This document shows, piece after piece, positions 8,486 through 19,204 of a stretch of DNA of 64,000 nucleotides. Both the position numbers and the translations under genes were made by a program. The DNA comes from Cordilura impudica (taxonomy: Eukaryota > Arthropoda > Insecta > Diptera > Scathophagidae): positions 103,766,412 to 103,830,411 of the forward strand of contig OY821517.1 in assembly GCA_963682025.1 (NCBI GenBank). The letters run 5' to 3'. Positions within the stretch are counted from its first letter, which is position 1. Each line of letters opens with the position of its first letter. The notes beneath the pieces are model-generated. The model did no database searches. It saw only the letters and a program-made list of their open reading frames with translations, and was not told the DNA's origin.

Positions 8486-11209
8486 TTTCCGAAAATACAG
8501 CTTCACCTGAGTCCTCGCCAGCTGAATCGCAATTTTTGGTTATGCCAAACATTTTCGATTCCGATGATAGCGTTATGGATAAGGATTTTGTACCAGAGGA
8601 AGAATCCAGCGTAAGCGAAATAAATGGAGTTGCAACTAGTCCATCAGCTCAAAAAAGTGAAGAGGTATTTGTTGATAACATGGAAAAATAATGGTAAGAA
8701 GTGGTCCAGACGCATAAGGAAAGACAAAACTAAAAAAATTAATTGTGGTAAAAGTTATGTGACTGTCAGCGGAAAAGTAATTAAGGCAAGGGAATTACAA
8801 AATTTAAAGAAATGCAGGAAAAAGTGCAACGCTTTTCTTAAAGAAGAAACTAGGAAAGTTATTTTTCGCGAGTACCGGTTGCTTGGGAATCACGATAAAA
8901 GGGTAACTTTCATTGCAAACCTCATAAATGCTAAAGAAAAACAGATTTCTCGAACAAGAAAAGCTGACAGTTTAAAAAACAGAAAAGTAACCTATGAATA
9001 TTCACTTGAAGTAAATGGCACAAGAGTTTCTGTATGCAAGGTTGTTTCTGTAGAACTTTGGACGAAAAAGAAAAGTTTATATCAAACGCCATTAAAAATA
9101 AAATGCTTACCACTTCCGGCATTACAAAGGACGATGAAGGAGGATCAAACTCTACAAAAAACAAAAAGTCGGAAGAGGAACTTAATGAGGTACGGGCTCA
9201 CATAACATCATTTCCAAGCTATGAAAGTCATTACACCAGACGTACAAATGACAAGACGTTTTTACTTTCCTATTTAAATTTACACATTATGACGACTTAT
9301 ACAAAGAAGGACGAGAAAATTTGGTTTGCCGTTCAATTTATGAGAGAGAATTTCCCAATTTGAAACTCGCTTTTAAAAAACAAAAAGTGGACACCTGTTA
9401 TAAGTGCTACACCCTTCAAATGCGCATTGAAGTTGCTGGCACTCAGCAAGAAAAAAACAAAGCAGACAACGACCTCAAAATCCACCAAGAGCAGGCTTCT
9501 GGAGCGTATGATTACAAAAAAATAAAATAAGCTTGTGGCACAAGACAGCGTTCAAAAGAAATGCTTCAGTTTTGATCTACAGCTATGTCTGCCTACACCA
9601 TTTATTCGATCGTCGGTAGCATTTTATAAAAGGCAGTTATGGACATATAACTTAACAGTTCACGATAATGCTACAGGAGAGTCAACACACTATATGTGGC
9701 ATGAATCTTTAGCTGCTAGAGGCGGAAACGAAATAGCTTCCTGCTTATATGCTCATTTGAGGAAGCTACCTGGTTACATTTCTGAGGTGACATTTTACTC
9801 AGATACATGTGTTGGGCAAAACAAAAACAGTCATGTGGCGGCAATCTTTTTAATGGCTCAAGTAAAGTTCCCCAATTTAACCATAAACCACAAGTTTCTT
9901 GTACCGTGACATACGCATATGGAAAACGACGTGGATCATTCCATGATTGAAAAATAACAAGTAAGAAAATTATAGTCGGTCTAGACCGACTATACGATAC
10001 CCTATACCATGCGTTTGGAAACCCTATCTCTTAGGCCCAACTAACTGGACATAGAAAATAAGCAAAAACCAAATTTGGGTGGGATTTTTATTAATTTTTT
10101 TGGCTGCAGATATGAAAAAGTTCATATCGGATGCTATATCTATATGGGGACTAGGCCCAAAAATGGACCGATCCTGACCATGGTTGGTAACGTCTCTTGT
10201 ATTTTGCAAAAACAGATACAAACAAAATTTGAGAAGAATCAGTGCAATATTTTTGTTTTTTAATAGATTTAAGTTAATATCGGGAAGCAGCCCTATATGA
10301 GACCAAAGGGATCATTTTTGGACTACTCAATAATGGATGTAATGAACGCATACAACCCCAATTTGAGTAAGATCTATATGACAATTTGGATCTTGTGGCA
10401 ATTTATGTCGATTTCATAGGGGTAATTTGTATGGGGGCTAGGTCTGAACATGGACCGAATTTCACCAATTGCAACAGCGTTCATCCAGTGGCTGATAAAA
10501 GCTTATATACCAAATTTCATCAAAATATATTCATATTTGCGACCTGCAGTTTGATTACAAGGTTTACATGGACACGCAGACGGACGGACGGACGGACGGA
10601 CGGACATTGTTAAATCAACTCAAAAAGTGATTCTGATTCGATCGGTATAATTAAAGATGGGTCTGGGTCAAATATTTTTGTTGTTACAAACAGCAGCACA
10701 AAGTCATTATACCCAAACCACATAGTGGTATAGGGTATAAAAACACCTGTTTATCATCCCCATGATTGGTACCAGTTGGTTAGAAAAACATGCCTTAAAA
10801 AGAAGTTTCAGGTACACGAAATGCAGGAAGAAGAATTTTTAGATTTTGCTGCTTTGTTGAAGACAGTTTTTGTGAGCATACTTTAAATGAACAGTTCTCT
10901 TGGTATAGTGCAAAATGGCTCCAATACAAGCAAAAGTGCTTAGTGAGTTACAAAAACAGTTTAAACCATTCTGAAGCTTCCTTCTTTAAGCTTCCTTAAG
11001 AGAAGAAAAAATAAAAATCTAAAAGATTATCCACTCCAAACTAAATATAAAACTTTGGTGCCGATATCTGAGGAGAAAAAAAGGATTTGTGTTCTCTTTT
11101 AAGCTTGATACCACCTATTTTCCACAATTTTTATAAAAATTTACCAACTTCCAACTCCGCTGTAAATGATGATCCAGATTTGGTAGATGATGAAAAGAAA
11201 GAAGAGTAA
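8486..11209 (+). pseudogene. Transposon-type ORF (DUF7869-like), broken and interrupted
   Basis: Pieces in different frames run collinearly: an acidic Ser-rich start (8486-8690); a basic segment (8690-9045); a CYKCYTLQ zinc-like segment (9380-9420); and a conserved block with [20 protein letters not shown] and [12 protein letters not shown] (9640-9830). A HTHME block follows (9908-9925), in which the preceding Gly codon is TGA. After an inserted repeat (9958-10740) the frame resumes with HPHDWYQLVRKTC (near 10760) and ends with an acidic tail and TAA at 11207-11209. The motif set matches a repeated arthropod ORF family that I recall as DUF7869, probably an RNase H-like transposase; the name is from memory. 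At least four frameshifts plus the stop make it non-functional. Confidence 0.7.
9958..10740 (+). mobile_element. Mini-me/DINE-like repeat, copy A (complete)
   Basis: The copy starts CAAGTAAGAAAATTATAG and carries the perfect 20 bp palindrome TAGTCGGTCTAGACCGACTA. It has a (GGAC)n microsatellite near 10575-10600 and ends CATAGTGGTATAGGGTATAA. ATACCCTATACCA near the 5' end is the inverted complement of TGGTATAGGGTAT at the 3' end. Short non-coding elements with subterminal inverted repeats and a GTCY microsatellite are known in flies as mini-me/DINE-1 elements and relate to Helentrons. This copy splits the transposon ORF above without an obvious target duplication. Confidence 0.75.
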
Positions 11210-11839
11210 AATTAATTTTTTTATTTTATTTTTTTATTAACTATTTATTATTAAATTATTTTTATTGTTTATTATATTAATTTTCAAACTTTTTAATAGA
11301 TGAATTAATTAATTTTTTCTTTTAAACTAAATAAAAATGTTTTATTTTCTGACTTAATTCTTTAAAAAAAAAACAAAAATTTTACAAATTATACAAAATT
11401 CGAAGATCCTAAGGACATAAGTCATCTAAAAAATGGTACATAATTATTAATTTGAAAAAATCTTTTAATATTACGATAGGTCATCATTTCCATGCTTGTT
11501 TCCCATCATTTTTTTTTTTTAACAATTACTATCCAGATTTACAGGAAATTAAATAACATTCAATTCATTTAATTAAAAACTACGGTTTATGACTTAAGAC
11601 CTTAATACCTAACGTCAAAGAATTTTTGTAAGATAAACATTTCGAAATATGCTCTTTTTCCAGGTACCTATTGTAGAAAAACAACAAATATTTTCTGGCA
11701 TATTATTCTTTAAGATAGAAATATTGTTATAACGAAACCAATATCTTGCTTTGCCTTTTATTTACTTTTGAAGACATATGAAACAATTTTTAGGGTTGCC
11801 AGATTAAAATCCATAAAATGTTCACTTATATAGCAAAAA

Positions 11840-12180
11840 CTAAGCACCGTAGAGTAAAATGGTAGAAAATTTGTCACCCAGTATGACGGGCGGCAATTAT
11901 TTTTCGACCTAACGAAAAACGTAAAATTTTTGACGAGGAACATAAAATCGTTATATCCCGATATCTTAGCGTTGTAGAAAAAAACAGTTAAAACTTTAAC
12001 CTCGCATATAATAACCCATATCAGCATCGTGGAGCAAAATGGTTTAAACTTTTTTCCCAGCTGCGATAGGCGATAGTAATTTTTATGGCTGCCAGCATAG
12101 CATTTTGGCAGGGAACATAAAATCGCATATATCTCTTATACTAAGCGTCGTATAGTATAATGGTTGAAGTTTTGACCCCG
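11840..12180. repeat. Diverged ~120 bp tandem repeats
   Basis: The motif CTAAGC.. CGT..AGAGTAAAATGG recurs near 11840, 11964, 12021 and 12141. GGAACATAAAATCG recurs near 11937 and 12114. The copies are too diverged for an exact unit. The flanking stretches 11210-11840 and 12180-13000 are AT-rich and hold no recognisable gene; 12370-12480 is rich in GCGATTT-like words. Confidence 0.5.
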
Positions 12181-12906
12181 AAATTTTTCAAAAAGCGAGG
12201 TTTTCTAAAAAAAATTAAAAAGTAAAATCAACTAGTATAATTATAAGTAGACTATCGACCATGAGAAAAACAAAAATTTTTAATATTAAATCCGGCAATA
12301 CTTAAAGATTGGCCTTGAATTTAGAATATCATTTGGCAATTTTTTTTTTAATGATTTTGGATTTTGGCGAGATTTGATTTTGAAGATTTTTATTTTCGCG
12401 ATTTTTGTTTGTCGTGATTTCGATTATAAAGATTTTTTATTTGGCGATTTTTGAATTTGGCGATTCCACCCATATTTTCCCAATAAATCCCAATAATCCT
12501 ATAGTATATGTGGTACAAACTTGAATATAAATAAAGCACACAATGACGTACACGTAACTAAAAACTATTAAAACAAACAAACCTACTTATACACACACGT
12601 ACATTTTTCATAGCGACCGATTAAAATAAGCCAAAAGAGTATCAAATGAATATTTGTGTTTGTTTGACTGAAGTCAAGTAGAGTTGGTTGATCGATATGT
12701 AGAGCAACAATATTTGATTTCACATGGACACTGTATAGATTGCACATAATTGATGAATTGCATCAGTTCGAACTTTAACACATATAATTGGAATTGTACT
12801 CTATGAATACGTAGCTTAAAGTCAAAATTGAGACAAATGAGTACCACCAAAAATTCAAAATGCATCTGTGCTTATTAGATATAAAAGGGAGTATTTATAA
12901 ATTATA

Positions 12907-12928
12907 GAGTGACTTTAGAAAGTCACTC
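12907..12928. repeat. Short perfect hairpin
   Basis: GAGTGACTTT and AAAGTCACTC are separated by AG, giving a 10 bp stem with a 2-base loop. Its role is unknown; it sits about 70 bp outside the long-TIR transposon. Confidence 0.5.
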
Positions 12929-13000
12929 AAATACCAATCTAGAATATTCTCATGTTTAGTTTATAAGCTCTTATATTGAATAAAAGAAAGTCTTGAATAA

Positions 13001-13617
13001 CACAAGGGAACAAAATTGAACTTTTTTTGTGTTGATTTGAAATTTATAGCAAATTTTTACTAATTTGAGGTCGCTGATTCCAAATCTGCACTTGGTTTTT
13101 TTCTATCAGCTCGACTTTTCGAGATATACCGTTATGTTCAAAATTAAGGCACTTCCGCTACATATATTGGAATAACTTGAAAACGGTTCACCATATTAAA
13201 TTAAAAAAAAATCCGAAACTCGCAAACAATATTCTCTTAAAGCCGTGCTTACTTTGTTTTTAAATTTTCCAAGTAGTTTTAGAGATATCGTTCAAGTTTT
13301 GAAAAAAAAATTAAAATTTAAAAAAAAAAAACATTTTTTTTGTTCTTTAAAAATTCCTAAAAAATAAAAATGGGACAAAAATCACAGTTTTGGTCTACAA
13401 GCAGTTAGCTAAATATATTTCGAATAAAATGAGCTTTATTTCATTGCAATCGGTGCACAACTTTTGATTTTGTTCACGATTTACTGAATTGATATAAATC
13501 GCGATTTCCATACAAAAATAACATTTTCTAATGTGTAAGTGTTTGTATGTAATAAGTTAGTTTTTTATGATTCTAAGAATTAAAAAAATTAAGTAATAAA
13601 AAAAGATTATTTCATTT
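13001..13617. repeat. Left inverted arm of the long-TIR transposon
   Basis: Pairs with 15840-16443. It includes a long AT-rich part with GGCACTTCCGCTACATATAT and CGGTGCACAACTTTTGATTT, both found inverted on the other side. Confidence 0.85.
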
Positions 13618-13705
13618 TTTTGGTCAGCTATACTTTTTAATTTAACACAAAAAGAGAATTTTAAAGAAAAATAAAAAATTTTAATACAAAAATATTACAA
13701 TGTAA

Positions 13706-15397
13706 TTACAACTCATCGAAAAATTTTCTTTTATAAGATTTTCTTAAATAACCTTGTTTATAGGGATTTGTTTTAATGCTCCAGCAATAGTCCGCCATCA
13801 TATGCTTATCCCAGTGACCCTGGTGCCGCTCCTCTATAGTGCGGATATCTTGATGGAAACGTTCACCTTGTTCTTCACTGAAGTCTCCAAGATTTTCAGG
13901 GAAACAATCCAAATGACTGTGTAGGTAGTGCACCTTAATGCTCATATTACAACCAAGCTGCTTGAAATGTGACAACATGTTATCCACGTGGTCCGAATAG
14001 TGCTCACCCTTTTTGTTTCCCAGGAAATTGCGCACTATGCAAACAAATTCATTCCAAGCATTTCTTTCAATATCTGTCATGGAATTACTAAAATTTTCAT
14101 CATTGATTAATTTTTTGATTTGATGGCCATCAAAAATGCCAGCTTTCAGTTTCTCCGAACTCAAATTGTTGAACTTTTTACTGATATATCTAAAACAATC
14201 ACCGTCCTTGTTGAGAGCTTTGACAAATTGTTTCATAAGTCCTAGCTTGATATGGAGAGGAGGCAGTATTATGCGATCCCTGGGCACAAGTGGTTGATTA
14301 ACTATATTGTGGTTTCCTGGAACCATAGCTTCCCTCGAAGGCCAGTCTTTCTTACTCCAGTGTTCAGATCTGACTCTGCTATCCCATAAACAAATGAAAC
14401 ACGGATATTTTGTGTAGCCACCTTGTTGGCCTAGAAGAAAATTCACCATTTTTAGATCCACAGAAATTAGCCAGCGGTGTTCGTTGTACTTTATTTTATT
14501 TATAACTGAGGCAATTGTAGAATATTCTTCTTTAGCTTTAGTTGAATGTGCAATGGGCAACGAACCCAATTTATTACCGTTATGCAGAAGTACACATTTT
14601 AGGCTGCGTTTAGAAGAATCTATAAATAGTCGCCAGTCATTTGGATCATACTCCTCTAATCCCATCGCTGTTACTAAACCAGGAACATCTGAACAATAAA
14701 CAAATTCATCGTCTTCGGAAAAGAATGGAAGTAAGTTTTTTTCTCTGTTACGGTAGTATGAAATTGTTGTTCCTTGGGTTAACAGATTTTTTTGCTTTAA
14801 TCGAGAAGCAAGAATTTCAGATGCTTTTTTAGAAAGTCCAAGTTCTCTCACTAAATCACTAAGCTCCTCCTGATTAAATTGCTCGCGTTCAGAAGAAATA
14901 TCTAAATTCAAGTCATCTGATCCAAATTCAGAAATTGGTGAAGGAACATTTTGTCGTAAGTCGTGGAAATTGTGTGTAGATGTAGATGGTTGTGGTTCTG
15001 AATCCTCACTAGAGTACAGGACTGGTTGGGTAATAGACAACACGTTAGGATAAATCCATTTAGACCGGTTTGTTTTATTAATGCATGTTATGTTGACAGC
15101 GCAAAAATAACAATCATCATAATGATTCCAAGGTTCCCGCCAGATCATTGGTGTTTTATACTTGAAGTGGGTCCGTTGCTTGTTTGCCCATAACCTTAAA
15201 TACTCTACACAGTTTTTACATACAGTATTAGGAATCCAGTACTTGTCACGGGTTTCCATGGTAAATCCGAAGTAGTCAAAATAAATTTTTTTAATAAAAT
15301 CTGACACACTTTTTCTATTTTTTATAAACGTGTATTCGCCACATATGTTACAAAAATAGTTGGGATTGATTTTACAGGTGTTTCTTGACGTAGCCAT
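13706..15397 (-). CDS. Transposase-like protein, 563 aa, intact
   Basis: One uninterrupted frame from ATG (15395-15397) to TAA. The N-terminus has a Cys-rich zinc-binding region: CNICG near residue 16, CKNC near residue 59 and CYFC near residue 95. A Ser/Glu-rich linker (about 130-185) precedes a likely RNase H-fold core. That core has WRLFIDSSKRSLK near residue 256, LISVDLKMV near 312, YPCFICLWDSR near 335, LPPLHIKLGLMKQF near 377 and EEQGERFHQD near 517. I infer a D-D-E triad from FID, SVD and GER. The protein belongs to a repeated arthropod/cnidarian ORF family that I recognise but cannot place in a named superfamily. Its position between long inverted repeats supports the transposase role. 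No frameshift or stop interrupts it. Confidence 0.75.
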   Translation of the reverse strand: MATSRNTCKINPNYFCNICGEYTFIKNRKSVSDFIKKIYFDYFGFTMETRDKYWIPNTVCKNCVEYLRLWANKQRTHFKYKTPMIWREPWNHYDDCYFCAVNITCINKTNRSKWIYPNVLSITQPVLYSSEDSEPQPSTSTHNFHDLRQNVPSPISEFGSDDLNLDISSEREQFNQEELSDLVRELGLSKKASEILASRLKQKNLLTQGTTISYYRNREKNLLPFFSEDDEFVYCSDVPGLVTAMGLEEYDPNDWRLFIDSSKRSLKCVLLHNGNKLGSLPIAHSTKAKEEYSTIASVINKIKYNEHRWLISVDLKMVNFLLGQQGGYTKYPCFICLWDSRVRSEHWSKKDWPSREAMVPGNHNIVNQPLVPRDRIILPPLHIKLGLMKQFVKALNKDGDCFRYISKKFNNLSSEKLKAGIFDGHQIKKLINDENFSNSMTDIERNAWNEFVCIVRNFLGNKKGEHYSDHVDNMLSHFKQLGCNMSIKVHYLHSHLDCFPENLGDFSEEQGERFHQDIRTIEERHQGHWDKHMMADYCWSIKTNPYKQGYLRKSYKRKFFDEL

Positions 15398-15839
15398 TGC
15401 ACAATTTTGAAGTATATATCAAAGTAACACAATTTTCAATAAATAACACACGGGAACAAAATTGAACTTTTTTGTGTTGACTGATTAAATGTTCAATGTA
15501 AAATGATTTATATTTTTTGTCGTTATACTTTTCGCTTTCGTAAACACTTGTTGAATGAGAAAAATTGGTTGAATGAACCCATAAAAATACTTAGTAGTTT
15601 TTTACTGAAGTACCAAAAAAAATTATATCCACAATTTTATTGACAGTCACTTATGAATGAACACATGTGTTCAGGGGAATTCCTTTAAAAAATCATCCGT
15701 TACCAACGGTAAACCACACATCAATAAAAACAAGTGGACTTTTCTTTTTTCTCTTTAATTGACAGTGAACTGACTAGGTGTCATAAAGGGACAATAAAAT
15801 TTATAGGCGCTATGAGTTTGCTACTGCAACCATAAAAAT

Positions 15840-16443
15840 GAAATAATCTTTTTTTATTACTTAATTTTTTTAATTCTTAGAATCATAAAAAACTAACTTA
15901 TTACATACAAACACTTACACATTAGAAAATGTTATTTTTGTATGGAAATCGCGATTTATATCAATTCAGTAAATCGTGAACAAAATCAAAAGTTGTGCAC
16001 CGATTGCAATGAAATAAAGCTCATTTAATTCGAAATATATTTAGCTAACTGTTTGTGGACCAAAACTGTGATTTTTGTCCCAGTTTTATTTTTTAGGAAT
16101 TTTTAAAGAACAAAAAAAATGTTTTTTTTTTAAAAATTTTAATTTTTTTTTCAAAACTTGAACGATATCTCTAAAACTACTTGGAAAATTTAAAAACAAA
16201 GTAAGCACGGCTTTAAGAGAATATTGTTTGCGAGTTTCGGATTTTTTTTTTAATTTAATATGGTGAACCGTTTTCAAGTTATTCCAATATATGTAGCGGA
16301 AGTGCCTTAATTTTGAACATAACGGTATATCTCGAAAAGTCGAGCTGATAGAAAAAAACCTAGGGCAGATTTGGATTCAGCGTCCCAAATAACCTTAAAA
16401 ACAATATTCAGTTCTTAATCAACAGAACCATTGTTCCCTTGTG
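15840..16443. repeat. Right inverted arm of the long-TIR transposon
   Basis: Inverted copy of 13001-13617 with scattered single-base changes, for example TTTAATTCG against TTTATTCG. It ends TTGTTCCCTTGTG. Confidence 0.85.
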
Positions 16444-17110
16444 TAATCATCAAAGAAAACATGTGGGTTTTTATTTAATAAGAAACTCCCCCACCACACT
16501 AATCATACACTTAAATCCTATCACTGACTACTCACATTAATAGCTGATGGAGTCTTACAAAGTGCAAAGGCTTTCCCTTTTGAAGTGCTCCAGTTATATA
16601 ACATTATATATTTACTTTGTATGGGCGGCACCACTGCTCCGATCATGCTAATTTTTTTCGACTAATCACATGATGTATTAAATATATTTACTTTGTATGG
16701 GGTGCATGCCCACTTATACGATCCCGCCCATATTCGGTATGACTACTAACATTAATAATAGCTGACCTCACACAAATTTTCAAAGCTCTTGCGGTCGTGG
16801 TACTCAATATATATGAAATTAAAAGTTCACTTTGTATGGAAAGTGTCACGTCCGCAAAATATAGCCTATAGTTCTTTTGGTGTAGTGCTTTATCCCTCTA
16901 AAAGCTTTAAACAAACAAGCAAACTTTTACTTAAATATATAGGTAAAGAAATTGAAACTGATGATTGAAAATTTATTGTTTGACAGACAGAATGAAAAAC
17001 TGGTCATACAAAGACCATAGTTGGCCAAACAAAGACCATAGTTGAACAACAAGACCAAACAATTAAAGGTCTGCCCTCAAACTGTTTCTAATGTTATTAG
17101 ACAGTATTAG
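16444..17110. other. AT-rich spacer with short decayed repeats
   Basis: ACTTTGTATGG occurs at about 16613, 16691 and 16830, and ACATTAATA...GCTGA occurs at about 16535 and 16750. I see no gene. Confidence 0.4.
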
Positions 17111-17116
17111 GAGAAT

Positions 17117-17770
17117 TTGCCCATGGATACGAAACCTGGTCCTGGAAGCAAGCAATGTCCACATGATGTTTGTAAAGCCAAGAAAATAGAAAGAATTTTG
17201 AAAAGAGCTTCCAAGAAATCCGGTAGAATAGCAGCCCATTACATAAGTGCTCGGACTATACTAAAACCGATGCTGGTTCAAAACACATACAGAGTCCAAA
17301 AAGTTCCAATCAGGAAAGCTGTAAAAAATGTAGAGGCAAAAACTGAAAACGGAAATTGAAATCATATTTCATTAAAAAAATACTCCTGCTGTATAATGGC
17401 AGATTTTTCGCAGTTTTCATGTCACAATATTTATGTAGCTAATACTGGAGTAATTGATCGTAAAAATTGATCGTACCAAAATTAATGTTAAAGAGTGTTT
17501 GAAAAAAAGACACCTCCTTTTCAAAAGCCAACACAATGTGACAACATAGTTTTGGACCAATTTTGCATCCTGTCACTATGGTAAAAAATTATAAGATAGT
17601 AACTTTGTTTTTGTACCAAGAGAGGCAAATCTTCTAAACTGCCGTAGCTTTCCGGTGGGGAATTATTGAGCTTATGTGAAAAAGGAGTTGAAGAGCAAAA
17701 AAAGGTGTCCCAAAATGTTGAAGATTTGAAACAGAAATAGACTACATGAAAGAAAACACTATAAAATTCC
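17117..17770 (+). pseudogene. Tc1/mariner-type transposase remnant
   Basis: 17117-17359 is a basic 80-residue frame ending in a helix-turn-helix-like TYRVQKVPIRKAVKN. Further on, about 17545-17770 reads FWTNFASCHYGKKL, then FVPREANLLNCRSFPVGNY, with stops between and after. In intact relatives the first block carries the second catalytic Asp (WPDLASCHY) and the last block the third acidic residue (RPIENYW). Here they read Asn and Gly. Much of the core is missing. This is a dead fragment of the DD34D/E group. Confidence 0.65.
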
Positions 17771-17891
17771 CTATGGAAGCGTTTTCGAAAAAGGTCAATA
17801 GGTTTATAAATAGTGATTAAAACTACACAAATTTTATTGTTTTTACGCTTTCTAGGTTAAATGGGTTTCCTATTAGTATATTTAATGTATA

Positions 17892-18012
17892 CAGTAGACG
17901 CTCACAAATTAGAACTCTCTCAAATTTGAATCTTCCAGAAATTAGAATCAGAGTTTGTAATACATTACATGCTCTAAAATTAGAATTGAAAATTCAAACT
18001 TCTGAGCGAGTT
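17892..18012. mobile_element. Candidate pogo-like terminal repeat fragment
   Basis: CAGTAGACGCTCACAAATTA preceded by TA resembles a pogo/Tigger 5' terminus, with repeated AAATTAGAA motifs behind it. A matching inverted end, TAATTTGCGAGCATCTACTG, lies at 29759-29778. Confidence 0.4.
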
Positions 18013-18029
18013 TTTTTTTAAAGTCTTTC

Positions 18030-18473
18030 TTTTAAATCATACTCTCTGTCTGTCTGTCTGCTATGGGGCAACCCCATTTCCATTCATCCAATTGATCTGA
18101 AACTTGGTCCAAAGTCTTGTTGTAACTATAGAATAACTTTGACATAGTCACGCACAGTCTCGCATAGTCACGCACAGCCACGGAGATATTAAAACCTCTC
18201 TTCTTCTCATCCGATCGATCTGAAACTTTGTGCATAGACAGGTTGTGGCCAAAGACTAATTTTAAGACAGTCACTCATAGTCACACATAGTTATGCATAG
18301 TCACGTAGTGATTTAGACCCACATCCTCTCATCCAATTGATCAGAAACTTGACCCATAGTCGCGTTATGACGCTTATTCACGCACAGTCGTGGATAGATT
18401 TAAACCCCATTTCCCCTCATTCAAACAATCTGAAACTTGGTCCACAGACTTGTGACCAAATACTTATTTTAAA
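18030..18473. repeat. CTGT-microsatellite/GTCACGCA repeat, outermost layer of the nest
   Basis: (CTGT)n then ATGGGGCAACCCCATT and repeated GTCACGCATAGTCACGGAG motifs, as at 38190-38390 and inverted at 62620-62870. The repeat is cut at 18473 by a DINE-like element and resumes at 24300-24345 (TAGTCACGCAAAGTCACAC). Confidence 0.7.
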
Positions 18474-19029
18474 CAAGTAAGAAAATTATAGCTGGTCTAG
18501 ACTGACTATACGATACCCTATACCGTGGTTTAGAGACCTTACCTCTTCGGTCCAACTAAATGGATATAGAAAGTAAGCATAAACCAAATTTGAGTTATTA
18601 AATTTTTTGGCTGCAGATATGAAAAAGTTCATATCGTGTGCTACATTTATATGGGGACTAGATCGAGACATGGACCGATCCTAACAATATTTGGTAAAGT
18701 CACTTTGAAAAAATATATTCAAACCAAATTTGAGAAAAATCGGTGCAATATTTTCGTTTTTTGATAGATTTAAGTAGAGATCGGGAAGCAGCTCTATATG
18801 GGGCCTGTGACTAAGAATTAGCCTATTGCGCTTATTTTTTGACTAGTGATTAATGGATATAATAAACACATACAAACCTAATTTGACTGAGATCTATATG
18901 ATAATTTGGATTTTATGGCAATTCATGTCGATTTCATAGGGGTCATTTGTATGGGGACAAGGTCTGCAAATGGACCGAATTTTACCAATTCCAACACCGT
19001 TCATCCTATGGCCGATAGAAGCTGATATA
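18474..19029 (+). mobile_element. DINE-like repeat, copy B, left half
   Basis: Begins CAAGTAAGAAAATTATAG and is collinear with copy A up to AGAAGCTGATATA, where a LINE is inserted. The right half continues at 24067. Confidence 0.8.
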
Positions 19030-19204
19030 GTAGTAGTAGTAGTAGTAGTATTTATTTTATTTTCAGCAATATATATAAAATAATTACAAAATAAAATAAA
19101 AGGTAAAAAAAAATAAAAGGTAAAAATAACCATATGCGACTCTGACTATCGTCGTCAGCCGCTTATAATATAAAAATTTAATTTCCTAATCGAGATAAAT
19201 GTTT

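Larger units (their letters stand above)
13001..16443. mobile_element. DNA transposon with ~600 bp terminal inverted repeats
   Basis: The left arm (13001-13617) and right arm (15840-16443) are near-identical inverted copies over about 600 bp. The outermost CACAAGGGAACAA and TTGTTCCCTTGTG pair, then about 60 bp differ, then pairing resumes. A direct copy of the left terminus also lies at 15440-15482, between the gene and the right arm. The single gene inside is an intact transposase-like ORF on the minus strand. The flanks are AATAA on the left and TAATC on the right; no firm target duplication could be fixed. Strong arm similarity plus an intact ORF suggests recent activity. Confidence 0.85.

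Noticed and set aside
10386..10613. Open frame reading MDLVAIYVDFIGVICMGARS, also seen at 21622, 24367 and 40398
   Set aside because: It recurs only because the DINE-like repeats are similar; it spans the (GGAC)n microsatellite and has no start context or family.
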